From: Pantoea sp. 1.19
GTDB taxonomy: Bacteria; Pseudomonadota; Gammaproteobacteria; Enterobacterales; Enterobacteriaceae
DNA length: 64,000 nucleotides
Direction of reading: 5' to 3'
Assembly (NCBI RefSeq): GCF_001922585.1
Contig: NZ_MRBS01000001.1
Span: 310,001-374,000, forward strand
Under the pieces are notes generated by a model, which worked only from the letters and a program-made list of their open reading frames with translations, made no database searches and was not told the origin of the DNA. Each line of letters starts with the position of its first letter. Position 1 is the first letter of the stretch. Both the position numbers and the translations under genes were made by a program. This document shows, in pieces, positions 8,716-17,514 of this stretch.

Positions 8716-10383
8716 ATGAGTGAGGCTGAAGCCCGCCCAACCAACTTTATTCGTCAGATTATTGACGAAGACCTGGCGAGCGGTAAGCACAGCAGTGTGC
8801 ACACCCGCTTTCCCCCCGAGCCCAATGGCTATCTGCACATCGGCCATGCCAAATCTATCTGTCTCAACTTTGGCATCGCACAAGATTACCAGGGACAATG
8901 CAATCTGCGCTTTGATGACACCAATCCGGTGAAAGAGGATATGGAGTTCGTCGAATCGATCAAGCGCGACGTGCAGTGGCTCGGTTTCCAGTGGTCTGGC
9001 GATGTGCACTACTCCTCTGATTATTTCGATCAGCTGTATCTTTACGCCGTCGAGCTGATTGGCAAGGGTCTGGCCTATGTCGATGAGCTGACGCCGGATC
9101 AGATCCGCGAGTATCGCGGTACCCTGACCCAGCCGGGTAAAAACAGCCCGTATCGCGATCGCAGTGTGGAAGAGAACCTGGCGCTGTTTGAGAAAATGCG
9201 GGCCGGTGAGTTCGCCGAAGGTACGGCCTGCCTGCGCGCCAAAATCGATATGGCGTCCACCTTTATCGTGATGCGCGATCCGGTCCTGTACCGCATTAAA
9301 TTTGCCGAGCATCACCAGACCGGCAACAAGTGGTGCATCTACCCGATGTATGACTTTACCCACTGCATTTCCGATGCGCTGGAAGGCATTACTCACTCAC
9401 TGTGTACGCTGGAGTTTCAGGATAACCGTCGGCTGTACGACTGGGTGCTGGACAATATCTCGATTCCGGTACATCCGCGCCAGTACGAATTTTCCCGCCT
9501 GAATCTGGAATATACCGTGATGTCGAAGCGTAAGCTGACGCAGCTGGTAACAGAGAAGGTGGTGGAAGGCTGGGATGATCCGCGCATGCTGACCGTCTCC
9601 GGCCTGCGTCGCCGCGGCTATACCGCCGCGTCGATTCGCGAATTCTGCCGCCGAATTGGCGTCACCAAGCAGGATAATATCGTGGAGATGGCGTCGCTGG
9701 AGTCTTGCATTCGCGACGATCTGAATGACAGTGCGCCGCGCGCGATGGCGGTGCTCGATCCGGTCAAGGTGGTGATTGAAAACTTCCCTGCCGGTCAGGA
9801 AGTGCTGATTGCAATGCCTAACCACCCCAATCAGCCGGAGATGGGCACGCGCGAAGTGCCGTTTAGTCGCGAGCTGTGGATTGACCGCGCCGATTTCCGC
9901 GAAGAGGCGAATAAGCAATATAAGCGCCTGGTGTTGGGTAAAGAGGTGCGCCTGCGTAACGCGTATGTTATTCGCGCCGAGCGCGTGGCGAAAGATGAAG
10001 CGGGCAACATCACCTGCCTGTACTGCACCTATGATGCCGACACCCTGAGTAAGGATCCGAGCGATGGCCGCAAGGTAAAAGGGGTGATCCACTGGGTCTC
10101 GGCAGAGCATGCGCTGCCGGCAGAGTTCCGCCTGTACGACCGCCTGTTCAGCGTGCCGAATCCGGGTGCTGAAGCGGACTTTCTGTCGGTGATTAATCCT
10201 GAGTCACTGGTCATTCGCCAGGGATTTGTCGAGCCGGGTCTGCAGAACGCGGCCGCAACGATGCCGTATCAGTTTGAACGCGAAGGCTATTTCTGCGCGG
10301 ACAGCGTCTGGTCGGCCCCCGGTAAGCTGGTGTTCAACCGCACCGTTGGGCTGCGCGATACCTGGGCTAAAATCGGCGGATAA
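8716..10383 (+). CDS. glnS: Glutaminyl-tRNA synthetase
   Basis: Charges tRNA-Gln with glutamine in the cytoplasm. A class I synthetase of 555 residues (E. coli 554). HIGH lies at residues 41-44 inside [12 protein letters not shown], and the KMSKS-like loop VMSKRKL lies near residue 268. The C-terminal third is the anticodon-binding beta-barrel pair. It has its own leader after the nagE terminator and is closed by a strong terminator. Confidence 0.98.
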   Translation: MSEAEARPTNFIRQIIDEDLASGKHSSVHTRFPPEPNGYLHIGHAKSICLNFGIAQDYQGQCNLRFDDTNPVKEDMEFVESIKRDVQWLGFQWSGDVHYSSDYFDQLYLYAVELIGKGLAYVDELTPDQIREYRGTLTQPGKNSPYRDRSVEENLALFEKMRAGEFAEGTACLRAKIDMASTFIVMRDPVLYRIKFAEHHQTGNKWCIYPMYDFTHCISDALEGITHSLCTLEFQDNRRLYDWVLDNISIPVHPRQYEFSRLNLEYTVMSKRKLTQLVTEKVVEGWDDPRMLTVSGLRRRGYTAASIREFCRRIGVTKQDNIVEMASLESCIRDDLNDSAPRAMAVLDPVKVVIENFPAGQEVLIAMPNHPNQPEMGTREVPFSRELWIDRADFREEANKQYKRLVLGKEVRLRNAYVIRAERVAKDEAGNITCLYCTYDADTLSKDPSDGRKVKGVIHWVSAEHALPAEFRLYDRLFSVPNPGAEADFLSVINPESLVIRQGFVEPGLQNAAATMPYQFEREGYFCADSVWSAPGKLVFNRTVGLRDTWAKIGG

Positions 10384-10409
10384 TCGCCGGCGGTGTGTCA
10401 TCTGCTCAG

Positions 10410-10442
10410 TGCGGGGCTGCTCAGGCGGCCCCGCATTTTTTT
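10410..10442 (+). terminator. glnS terminator
   Basis: TGCGGGGC and GCCCCGCA form an 8-bp stem with a 10-nt loop, followed by seven T. Confidence 0.9.
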
Positions 10443-10601
10443 GTCGGTCAGTCCAGCCTTCCCCGTGCATATGGAGGGTCGACTTTAGCGCGTTCCAGCC
10501 CTCCCTGCCGCGACCACGCCGCCCGGACCTTTCGCCACGCTGATTCGTCAGGCAAACGCACACCTTGCTGCAATCCACTGCTGCAGCGCGATCGCCAGCA
10601 A

Positions 10602-10670
10602 GGCTGTCGCCCATGGCCGGTCCTGAGCCGCATCCCCGATGCGGCTCAGGACCGGCCATGGGCGACAGCC
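10602..10670. repeat. 33-bp perfect inverted repeat with a 3-nt loop
   Basis: The left arm at 10602-10634 and right arm at 10638-10670 are exact reverse complements over 33 bases, separated by CCC. The arms are GC-rich and contain CCATGG and CCTGAG. No T-run follows, so it is not a normal terminator. The arms are much longer than REP-type palindromes and I do not recognise ERIC or IS ends. Its origin is unknown. Confidence 0.9.
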
Positions 10671-10752
10671 ACGGGTGGGAACGCCATGACGATAAACGCG
10701 GCCGTACGACCCGCCTACGCCCGGCCTGGGGCGGATAAAGCATACCGAAACG

Positions 10753-10772
10753 ACGCCAGGCGGCGTTTTTTT
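10753..10772 (+). terminator. Short terminator-like stem before merR
   Basis: ACGCC and GGCGT enclose a 4-nt loop, followed by seven T. It lies just upstream of the merR promoter and may block read-through from glnS. Confidence 0.5.
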
Positions 10773-10782
10773 GCATAACGTG

Positions 10783-10813
10783 TTGACCCTCACGTAACGT
10801 CAGGCGCCAGAGT
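10783..10813 (+). promoter_or_regulatory. MerR-type promoter and autoregulatory dyad
   Basis: A -35 box TTGACC overlaps the dyad CCTCACGT-A-ACGTCAGG (10788-10804, one mismatch). A weak -10 (CAGAGT) follows after the long 19-bp spacer typical of MerR-family promoters. This pattern is close to sites known for TipA/Mta-like regulators, which suggests autoregulation. Confidence 0.55.
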
Positions 10814-10843
10814 GGTGGCACTGGCAAAGGAAAAGGAGCAGTT

Positions 10844-11902
10844 ATGTTGATTCAGGTGGGTGAACTGGCGAAACGAGCCGGTATTAGCGTGAGGACCTTG
10901 CATCACTATGAGCAAACAGGGCTGTTGCTGCCGTCTGCCAGAAGCGCGGCAGGTTACCGGCTTTATAACCTGGCGGATGTGCAACGCCTGCACATGATCC
11001 AGGCGCTGGCCAAAGCGGGGCTGCCCCTGGCTGAAATCAGAGGATTTCTGGAACAGGCGTCGCTGTCATTAAGCGAGCTACTTGATGTGCAAATCACGCT
11101 GCTGGATAAACAGCTGCGCAGCATACACACACTGCGCGACCGGCTGGTGGCGCTGCGTACCGGCCTCACCGACGATGTGACGCCGGATCTGGAATCCTGG
11201 CTACAGACTCTGGAGTTAATGAACATGTACGATCGCTGGTTTAGCAAAGAAGAGTTACAGCAGCTGCCGTTTGCGCTGAACAAGGAGGCGCTGGCGGATA
11301 TCTGGTCAGGGCTGGTTGCTGAGGCAAACGCGCTGCTGGAACAGCGCATTCCTGTTACCGATCCGCGGGCAAGGGACCTGGCGACGCGCTGGATGGAACG
11401 GCTGGAGCAGGACACCGCGGGCAAGCCGGAGTTTCTCACCCGGCTGAACGAGATGCACATCGTTGAACCGCAGATGCAGGCCCAGACCGGCATCACTTCG
11501 CCAGTGATCGATTACATTACGCGGGCGTTTGCCGAATCGAAGCTGATGCTCTGGGAGAAGTATCTCTCTGCCGAAGAGATGGCCTTTACCCGGGCGCACT
11601 ACTTTGACCGCATGATGGAATGGCCGCCGCTGGTAGCGAAATTGCACCGGGCGCAGCGGGAAAATCGCGAACCTGCCTCAGAGGAGGCGCAAAAGCTGGC
11701 TGAACACTGGCTGGTGCTGTTCCAGTCGTATGCGGGCACGACCCCGGAGACTCAGCAAAAGTTTCATACTGCTATGCAGCGGGAGCCGGATCTGATGAAA
11801 GGAACATGGATGACGCCAGCGGTGCTGGCCTGGCTCCAGCAGGCGATCGGGGTGATGATGCAGAGACGTTTCTCTGCATCAGGTGACTCACCGATTCGCT
11901 AA
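10844..11902 (+). CDS. MerR-family regulator with TipAS-like effector region
   Basis: A 352-residue DNA-binding regulator. Residues 1-75 form the MerR winged helix-turn-helix ([15 protein letters not shown], then GYRLYN), followed by a dimerisation coiled coil to about residue 115. The remaining 230 residues are alpha-helical and resemble TipAS/Mta drug-binding domains, possibly two copies. AAAAGGAG lies 5-6 bases before the ATG. No transporter or enzyme lies beside it on the same strand, so the only visible target is its own promoter. The ligand cannot be told from the sequence. Confidence 0.8.
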   Translation: MLIQVGELAKRAGISVRTLHHYEQTGLLLPSARSAAGYRLYNLADVQRLHMIQALAKAGLPLAEIRGFLEQASLSLSELLDVQITLLDKQLRSIHTLRDRLVALRTGLTDDVTPDLESWLQTLELMNMYDRWFSKEELQQLPFALNKEALADIWSGLVAEANALLEQRIPVTDPRARDLATRWMERLEQDTAGKPEFLTRLNEMHIVEPQMQAQTGITSPVIDYITRAFAESKLMLWEKYLSAEEMAFTRAHYFDRMMEWPPLVAKLHRAQRENREPASEEAQKLAEHWLVLFQSYAGTTPETQQKFHTAMQREPDLMKGTWMTPAVLAWLQQAIGVMMQRRFSASGDSPIR

Positions 11903-12197
11903 CGTCGCTTCCCGGTCAGGCACAGAACGGGAGTCAGCCGGGGAGGGGCCGCAATTTCCGGCGACTTACCCGCCGCTCGCAGCCTGCCGGCAGACGTGCA
12001 ATACAGCGCGAAAAAGGTGGGGGGCCAGCACCGGTCCGGCGTTCCACTTCAGACCCCATCCGTTTGCCCGCAACGCGGGTTTACGGTTTGCTGAACACGC
12101 TTTCCGCCGGGCGAACAGCAGCGGGCCAGTTCCGCGCGGCGGCCAGCACCTCCCCGTTACCCGAGGAAAGGTGCGTTATTGACGCGATGCGGCACCG

Positions 12198-12480
12198 AAG
12201 CCGCAGAGAGGCCAGCACGATCCCGACGCTGGTGGCGATGACCATACCAAACGGCGCGGTCAGCGACATGCAGATCATCAAGATGCCGCCTTCTGGTGCG
12301 CCGCCGCAGGGGATCACCTTATGCGCCTCACGCATCTGTCAGGCCATTTTCAGCAGCGGGGTGGCCAGGGGGAAAGCCGCCGCCGGGTAAACCGCAGGGC
12401 GGCGATCGGCAGGGCGCAGGGCTCCGGTACGGAGTGCATAGCCGCCGAAACGGGGGTATCGCCTCCGCGCGCACGGTTGC
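12198..12480 (-). pseudogene. Possible remnant of a sugar PTS membrane component
   Basis: One minus-strand frame reads PAVYPAAAFPLATPLLKMA, a stop, then HKVIPCGGAPEGGILMIC and a hydrophobic stretch TAPFGMVIATSVGIVLASL. A second frame just upstream reads VPEPCALPIA. The pattern resembles the C-terminal membrane part of fructose-type enzyme IIC, broken by a stop and a frameshift. There is no start and no complete domain. The family assignment is tentative. Confidence 0.3.
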
Positions 12481-12497
12481 CGCAGATCGGACGATGA

Positions 12498-12596
12498 CAA
12501 ACGCATCTCGCTGCGTTCGTCGTCGCGCACATTCCAGCAAGGTTTGGCATGGCTGAAGCTGATGTCATTTTCTGCGGCCGGTCCGCCGTTGGCCAT
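12498..12596 (-). pseudogene. Inverted remnant of a chitoporin gene
   Basis: The minus strand encodes a 33-residue piece beginning MANGGPAAEND. Aligned with MANSGPAAPNE in the intact chiP of this window, it matches about half of its residues, including FS-AK, W, DxRS and M-L. Homology stops abruptly on both sides. It lies about 390 bp from chiP in the opposite orientation, next to the PTS-like remnant and in the same frame. It is best read as a decayed, rearranged duplicate. Confidence 0.7.
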
Positions 12597-12694
12597 ACCG
12601 TCACGGTGCTGACAGACGCGCGCCATTTTACGGCGATTTACCCGTGCAATTGCGCGTTACGCAGGTGGTTATCTAAAAATTAAGCTACAAGTCA

Positions 12695-12714
12695 AAATTT
12701 TATATCGCAAAATA
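12695..12714. promoter_or_regulatory. Candidate NagC box upstream of chiP
   Basis: Read on the minus strand, TTATTTTGCG is followed by ATATAAAATT. The left arm closely matches an arm of the nagE operator in this window and the right arm is weaker. NagC repression of chiP is known in E. coli. The site is inferred. Confidence 0.35.
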
Positions 12715-12967
12715 AGTTGCTCAGAGTGAGCGTTCTCCGCGTTCGCTGTATGAATTCATTGAGTAACAAATTCCTTTAATTGCAACTATTTACAGTATAT
12801 TGCGATTTTCATCGTTTTTGTGCTTCCGGTCATGCTTTGACAATATTGCCACTGAGATGCATTGATAATTCGCGTCGTGAAAAATATCCTGAATCCCGAC
12901 ATCCGCCGGACTTTACCGCGCGGTGTTCCCGCTTATTATCCATTTTTGCCCGCTAAGGGTTTGTTTT

Positions 12968-12985
12968 GTCAAAGAGGAATGAAAC
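12968..12985 (+). promoter_or_regulatory. ChiX sRNA target over the chiP ribosome site
   Basis: GTCAAAGAGGAA (12968-12979) overlaps the Shine-Dalgarno of chiP. It is complementary to the seed of the E. coli sRNA ChiX as I recall it. In E. coli, ChiX pairing here silences chiP until chitosugars provide a decoy RNA. The chiX gene itself is not in this window. Confidence 0.6.
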
Positions 12986-12986
12986 G

Positions 12987-14411
12987 ATGCGCAGCCCAGT
13001 TGGCCGGCGCAAGGCGTATGCCTGCGCGATGGTTTTATGCGCGACGGCCGGTGGCGGCCTGCCACCCCCGGCCGTCGCGAGTGGATTTGTGGATGATGCG
13101 TCGCTAACCGGTGGACTTTACTACTGGCAGCGCCAGCGCGACCGGAAAAACACCGATCCCCACAGCGATCGCTACCGGCAGTATGAGGCGAACCTGCATC
13201 ACGCCACCTTCAACGGCAGTCTCGATTTCAGTTCGGGCTATGCGGCCGATCTGCTCGGTCTCGATCTGGCGGCGTTTGGCGCACTGGAAATGGCCAACAG
13301 CGGTCCGGCTGCACCGAATGAAATTGGCTTCAGCAACGCCAAAACTCGCTGGGATGAGCGCTGGGACGGCGATCGCAGTGGAATGAGTCTGTATCGGGCG
13401 GCGGTAAAATTACACCATCACGATCTGTGGCTGCGCGGCGGCTATTTGCAGCCGACCGGACAAACGCTACTGGCGCCGCACTGGAGCTTCCTGCCCGGGA
13501 CCTATCGCGGCGTGGAGGCAGGGATCGTGCAGCGTGTGGCGGGCGTGGGCGATCTCTCACTGTCCTGGATGTGGAGTGATGAATACAAGGCCCCGTGGTA
13601 TCGCAACATGTACCGCTTCCGTAAAGCCGACGGCGTTACTGGTATCCCATGGTTGCAGTCGGTGGGTGCCAAACTGCAATTTTCTTCACGGCTGTCGCTG
13701 GAGGCCGCTTACGGACAGGCGGCGCGTTACATGGATCAGTATTTTGGCAAAGTGGCGTGGACGGTACCGCTGGCCGGGCGCGATCTACGCACCAGCTATC
13801 AGTTTTACGGCGCAAAAGATCGGGAACACGGCGGCGTCGGTAGCGCAAATGATGTCTACGACGGGCTGGCCTGGCTGCAGGCGCTGACGCTGGGCTATAC
13901 CGCCGGTCCGTTCGATCTGCGCCTCGAAGGGACCTGGGTCAAAGCCGAAGGGAATCAGGGGTTTTTTCTGCAGCGTATGACTCCCGCCTATGCCAGTTCA
14001 AATGGCCGACTGGATATCTGGTGGGACTCCCGCTCTGACTGGAACGCCAACGGCGAGAAGGCCATTTTCGCCGGCGTGCTGTATGACCTGGCGGGCTGGC
14101 AGCTGCCCGGCTGGGGCGTGGGGACCTCGATGGCTTGGGGGTGGGATGCGAAACCCGCGTCAAACCCGGCTTTTAACCAGCATCAGCGGGTGCGCGAATC
14201 TGCCTGGAATCTCGACCTGCTGTATACCGTGCAGGAGGGATTGGCCAAAGGCACCCTGTTTAAACTGCACGTTACCCGCTACCAAAACCACAGCGATTTG
14301 CCCAGTTTTAGCGGCGGCTACGGCAATCTCTTTCAGGATGAAAAAGACGTGAAATTTATCGTAATGGCACCTTTTACCCTCTTCTCTCCCCAGCAGGGAG
14401 GCCGCCGATGA
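12987..14411 (+). CDS. chiP: Chitoporin, OprD-family outer-membrane channel
   Basis: A 474-residue outer-membrane beta-barrel for uptake of chitin oligosaccharides. The start is ATG at 12987 after AGAGGA. A TTG seven codons upstream lies within the sRNA target and is not used. The first 30 or so residues form a signal peptide ending AVAS, then mature GFVDDASLTGG. The family is recognised by YYWQR, PTGQTLLAPHWSF, YKAPW, TSYQFYG and FLQRMTP, and the C-terminus is rich in barrel strands. It is first in an operon with chiQ and chitobiase and overlaps chiQ by 4 bp. Confidence 0.95.
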   Translation: MRSPVGRRKAYACAMVLCATAGGGLPPPAVASGFVDDASLTGGLYYWQRQRDRKNTDPHSDRYRQYEANLHHATFNGSLDFSSGYAADLLGLDLAAFGALEMANSGPAAPNEIGFSNAKTRWDERWDGDRSGMSLYRAAVKLHHHDLWLRGGYLQPTGQTLLAPHWSFLPGTYRGVEAGIVQRVAGVGDLSLSWMWSDEYKAPWYRNMYRFRKADGVTGIPWLQSVGAKLQFSSRLSLEAAYGQAARYMDQYFGKVAWTVPLAGRDLRTSYQFYGAKDREHGGVGSANDVYDGLAWLQALTLGYTAGPFDLRLEGTWVKAEGNQGFFLQRMTPAYASSNGRLDIWWDSRSDWNANGEKAIFAGVLYDLAGWQLPGWGVGTSMAWGWDAKPASNPAFNQHQRVRESAWNLDLLYTVQEGLAKGTLFKLHVTRYQNHSDLPSFSGGYGNLFQDEKDVKFIVMAPFTLFSPQQGGRR

Positions 14412-14722
14412 AACGTCAGGTGCGACATGCGCTGCTGGCGCTGGCGCTGGCCGGCTGCGTCAGCGCGCCGGCGGAGGATGGACTGCGGGAGGCCTGGCGT
14501 CGCTGCATCCTCTCCGCGGAGGGATCGATCGACAAAGTGGCCGCCTGTAAAACCGTGCTGGAGGTGATGCAGCAGCACCCGCGCCACCGCTCCTTTGCCG
14601 AGCAGGAGACGGTGCGGGTGCTGGATTATCAGCGCTGTCTCACTGCCCGACAAACCGGCGGCGCCGGGGCGATTAACGAGCAGTGCGGCAGGGTGTGGCA
14701 AGAGATACGCAACCATAACTGA
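14408..14722 (+). CDS. chiQ: ChiQ-like lipoprotein
   Basis: A 104-residue small lipoprotein with signal and lipobox LALAGC near residue 17. The remainder is soluble and carries four Cys besides the lipid-bearing one. E. coli ChiQ (YbfN) is similar in length and position, and its role with the porin is not established. The start overlaps the chiP stop (ATGA), indicating coupled translation. Conservation with E. coli is only moderate, so the name rests partly on context. Confidence 0.75.
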   Translation: MKRQVRHALLALALAGCVSAPAEDGLREAWRRCILSAEGSIDKVAACKTVLEVMQQHPRHRSFAEQETVRVLDYQRCLTARQTGGAGAINEQCGRVWQEIRNHN

Positions 14723-14738
14723 CACAGGGGAGTGAAGC

Positions 14739-17408
14739 ATGAAGCGAGGCAAACTCAGCGCCGTGGCGCTGGCGATCCTGGCGCTGACGGGCTGCAGCCG
14801 CGGCGCGTTGGAAAGCGATCGGCAGGTGGTGGAGCAGATTAGCCAGTTTGGTGTGCAGTATCAGGTCACCGACAATCAGGCCGGCCAGCACGGCGTGGAC
14901 TGCGCGGCGCTGGGCGCGGACTGGGCCGCCTGTAATCGGGCGGTGATCCGCCTGACCAATCCCGGCCCGGCGATCACCAGCAAGCGTTGGGCGATATGGA
15001 TGAGTCAGGTACACCAGGCCCTGCGCGTTGACAGCGATCAGTTCCGGCTGACGCACGTAGTGGGCGATCTTACCCGGCTGGAGCCCACCGCCAAGTTTCG
15101 CGGCATCGCCGCCGGCGAAACCCTGGAGATCCCCCTTGTGTTGGAATACTGGCAGGTGGGCATCAGCGATATTATGCCGCGCTGGTATGTCACCGCCGGG
15201 GAGGCCGCGCCGAAGGTCCTAGCGAGTACCGATACCGAGGATCTCAGCCGCTTTGTCCAGCCGTTTGGTGATCAGTGGCGGAAGAACGGCGACGACCGCA
15301 ACGTGCTGATGACAGCGGAGAGTCGCTTTAATAAAAATCACGATGTGCTGCCGCTACCCGCCGCGCGGCTGCGCGGGGCGATCCTGCCGACGCCGCAGCG
15401 CACGACGCTCACCGGCAAACAGGCCTCGCTCAGCGGCGGCGTGCATATTGCTTTGCCGGGGCTGAGCGAGGCGGAGCAGCAGGCGCTGCGCCAACATTTT
15501 CAGCGTATGGGCCTTTCGTTCCGACCGGACGGCTATCCGATCCAAACGGCGATCGCACCGGCGGCCTTTTCCGGGCAGCAGGCGATTGCCGGTGCCTACC
15601 GGCTGGCGATCACGCAGCAAGGGGCGACGGTAACCGGCTATGATGCAAACGGCGTGCGCTACGGGGTGATGTCGATCGCCTCGCTGCTGCCGGCTGAGCC
15701 ACCGTACCGGCTGCCCACGCTGCGGGTAGAGGACGCACCGCGCTTCCCTTACCGCGGGGTGTTTCTGGATGTCGGGCGTAATTTTCACAGCAAAGCGGTG
15801 GTGCTGGCGCTGCTTGACCAGATGGCGGCGCTTAAGCTGAACAGGTTTCATTTTCACCTGAGTGATGATGAGGGCTGGCGAATTGCCATCCCCGGTCTGC
15901 CGGAGTTAACCGAAGTGGGGGGACGGCGCTGCCACGATCTCAGCGAGCAGCGCTGTCTGCTGCCTCAGCTGGGTTCCGGTCCGGAGAGCAATAACAACGG
16001 CAGCGGCTTCTACCGGCGCAGTGACTATATCGATATCCTGCGCTATGCCAGCGCGCGCGGCATCGAGGTGATTCCGGAGATCGATATGCCCGCTCATGCC
16101 CGGGCGGCGGTGGTGGCAATGGAGGCTCGCTATCAGCGCCTTACCCGGGCGGGTCGCGAGGAGGAGGCCCGCGCCTGGCGCCTGCGGGATCCGAGCGATA
16201 CCTCCAATACCACCTCGGTCCAGTACTACGATCGCACCAGCTACCTGAATCCCTGCCTGCCGTCTTCTTTGCGCTTTGTCGATAAAGTGATTAGCGAGAT
16301 CCAGGCGATGCACCGCGAAGCGGGCGTGCCGCTGACCACCTGGCACTTTGGCGGCGACGAGGCGAAAAATATTCGCCTTGGCGCTGGCTATACTGACAGC
16401 CGGCATCCCGAGGCGGGAAAAGGCGTGCAGGATCTCAGCCAGCAGGATCAGCCCTGGGCCAAATCTGCCGTTTGCCAGGCGTTGGTGTCCTCGGGACAGG
16501 TCAAGGATTTAGCCCACCTGCCGAGCTGGTTTGCACTAAAAGTGAGCCAGCTTGTTCACCAGCATGGTATTCCGCGTATGCAGGCGTGGCAGGATGGCCT
16601 GAAGGCGGCCGCCAGCGCGCGTGACTTTGCCACGCCGCGGGTGGCGGTTAACTTCTGGGATACCCTGTTTTGGGGCGGGGCGGAAAGTGTGAATAACTGG
16701 GCCAATAAGGGTTACGAAGTCATTATTTCCAATCCTGATTACGTCTACCTGGATTTTCCCTACGAGGTCAATCCGCTGGAGCGCGGCTACTACTGGGGCA
16801 CCCGGTTTAACGATGAGCGCAAAATCTTCAGCTTTGCGCCTGATAACCTGCCGCAAAATGCTGAAACGTCAGTCGATCGCGACGGGCATTCGTTCAGCGC
16901 CGAAGCCAGCACCCCATGGCCGGGCGCGTTTGGGCTGTCGGCACAGCTGTGGAGCGAAACTGTCCGTACCGATGAGCAGGTACAGTCTATGTTGTTCCCA
17001 CGCCTGCTGGCGGTGGCAGAGCGCAGCTGGCACCGCGCCGGATGGGAGCAGGATTACGTAGCCGGGCGGCGCTACGAGGGCGGTAAAACCCACTTTGTCG
17101 ATCGGCAGGCGCTGCTGGCCGACTGGCGGCATTTTGCCAATTTGCTCGGCCAGCGCGAGTTGGCCAGGCTGGATAACGCGGGGATTGTCTGGCGCGTACC
17201 GCCGCCAGGCGGCGTCATTCGCGACGGGGTGCTGCGGGCTAACGTGGCGCTGCCCGGTTTGCCGATTGACTGGTCTGCCGATGGCGGCAAGCAGTGGCAG
17301 CGCTACGATGACCGCACTCCGCCGCGGGTGAGCGGTGCCGTGCTGATCCGCACCAGCAGTCCGGATGGTCAGCGGCACAGCCGCAGCGAGACGGTGCCCT
17401 GGCACTGA
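14739..17408 (+). CDS. chb: Chitobiase (GH20 beta-N-acetylhexosaminidase), lipoprotein
   Basis: An 889-residue enzyme that splits chitobiose and longer GlcNAc oligomers into GlcNAc, probably in the periplasm or on the outer membrane. Lipobox LALTGC lies at residues 14-19. The order is a carbohydrate-binding domain (about 25-175), a GH20 domain 2 (about 215-340), a TIM barrel (about 345-780), and an Ig-like C-terminal domain. The catalytic Asp540-Glu541 pair lies in HFGGDEAKN. YRGVFLDVGRNFHS and FHFHLSDDEGWR mark the barrel. Length matches Serratia chitobiase (885). It supplies GlcNAc to NagE and forms an operon with chiPQ. Confidence 0.95.
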   Translation: MKRGKLSAVALAILALTGCSRGALESDRQVVEQISQFGVQYQVTDNQAGQHGVDCAALGADWAACNRAVIRLTNPGPAITSKRWAIWMSQVHQALRVDSDQFRLTHVVGDLTRLEPTAKFRGIAAGETLEIPLVLEYWQVGISDIMPRWYVTAGEAAPKVLASTDTEDLSRFVQPFGDQWRKNGDDRNVLMTAESRFNKNHDVLPLPAARLRGAILPTPQRTTLTGKQASLSGGVHIALPGLSEAEQQALRQHFQRMGLSFRPDGYPIQTAIAPAAFSGQQAIAGAYRLAITQQGATVTGYDANGVRYGVMSIASLLPAEPPYRLPTLRVEDAPRFPYRGVFLDVGRNFHSKAVVLALLDQMAALKLNRFHFHLSDDEGWRIAIPGLPELTEVGGRRCHDLSEQRCLLPQLGSGPESNNNGSGFYRRSDYIDILRYASARGIEVIPEIDMPAHARAAVVAMEARYQRLTRAGREEEARAWRLRDPSDTSNTTSVQYYDRTSYLNPCLPSSLRFVDKVISEIQAMHREAGVPLTTWHFGGDEAKNIRLGAGYTDSRHPEAGKGVQDLSQQDQPWAKSAVCQALVSSGQVKDLAHLPSWFALKVSQLVHQHGIPRMQAWQDGLKAAASARDFATPRVAVNFWDTLFWGGAESVNNWANKGYEVIISNPDYVYLDFPYEVNPLERGYYWGTRFNDERKIFSFAPDNLPQNAETSVDRDGHSFSAEASTPWPGAFGLSAQLWSETVRTDEQVQSMLFPRLLAVAERSWHRAGWEQDYVAGRRYEGGKTHFVDRQALLADWRHFANLLGQRELARLDNAGIVWRVPPPGGVIRDGVLRANVALPGLPIDWSADGGKQWQRYDDRTPPRVSGAVLIRTSSPDGQRHSRSETVPWH

Positions 17409-17412
17409 GTAG

Positions 17413-17440
17413 TGCGCGCGTGGGGGAGCCCACGCGCGCA
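17413..17440. terminator. Hairpin after chitobiase
   Basis: TGCGCGCGTGGG and CCCACGCGCGCA form a perfect 12-bp stem with a GGAG loop. There is no T-run, so termination would be Rho-assisted, or the stem may protect the 3' end. Confidence 0.6.
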
Positions 17441-17514
17441 GTGACCCTCTTATCTGCCCATTATCGGCAAAATTTGCTACTCTGCCGACGTCCATTCGTC
17501 AGGCGTAACTCCAG

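Larger units (their letters stand above)
10384..10843. other. glnS-merR intergenic region, no gene
   Basis: 460 bp with no gene I can support. In order it holds the glnS terminator, about 150 bp of unrecognised GC-rich DNA, a 69-bp perfect hairpin (10602-10670), a weak terminator-like stem, and the merR promoter/operator. Open frames on both strands cross the hairpin and encode nothing recognisable. In E. coli chiP follows glnS directly, so this DNA and the merR gene are an insertion relative to that order. Confidence 0.6.
11903..12986. other. merR-chiP intergenic region with gene debris
   Basis: About 1.08 kb without an intact gene. 11903-12190 is GC-rich with nothing recognised. About 12198-12600 on the minus strand holds protein remnants (listed separately). 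12640-12986 is AT-rich and carries the chiP promoter region, including TTGACA at 12837-12842 with an AT-rich -10 region downstream, and the ChiX target. Confidence 0.6.

Noticed and set aside
10204-10827. A 207-codon minus-strand frame through the glnS end and the hairpin
   Set aside because: It overlaps glnS and its terminator, crosses the perfect palindrome, and the protein is Arg/Gly-rich with no similarity I recognise.
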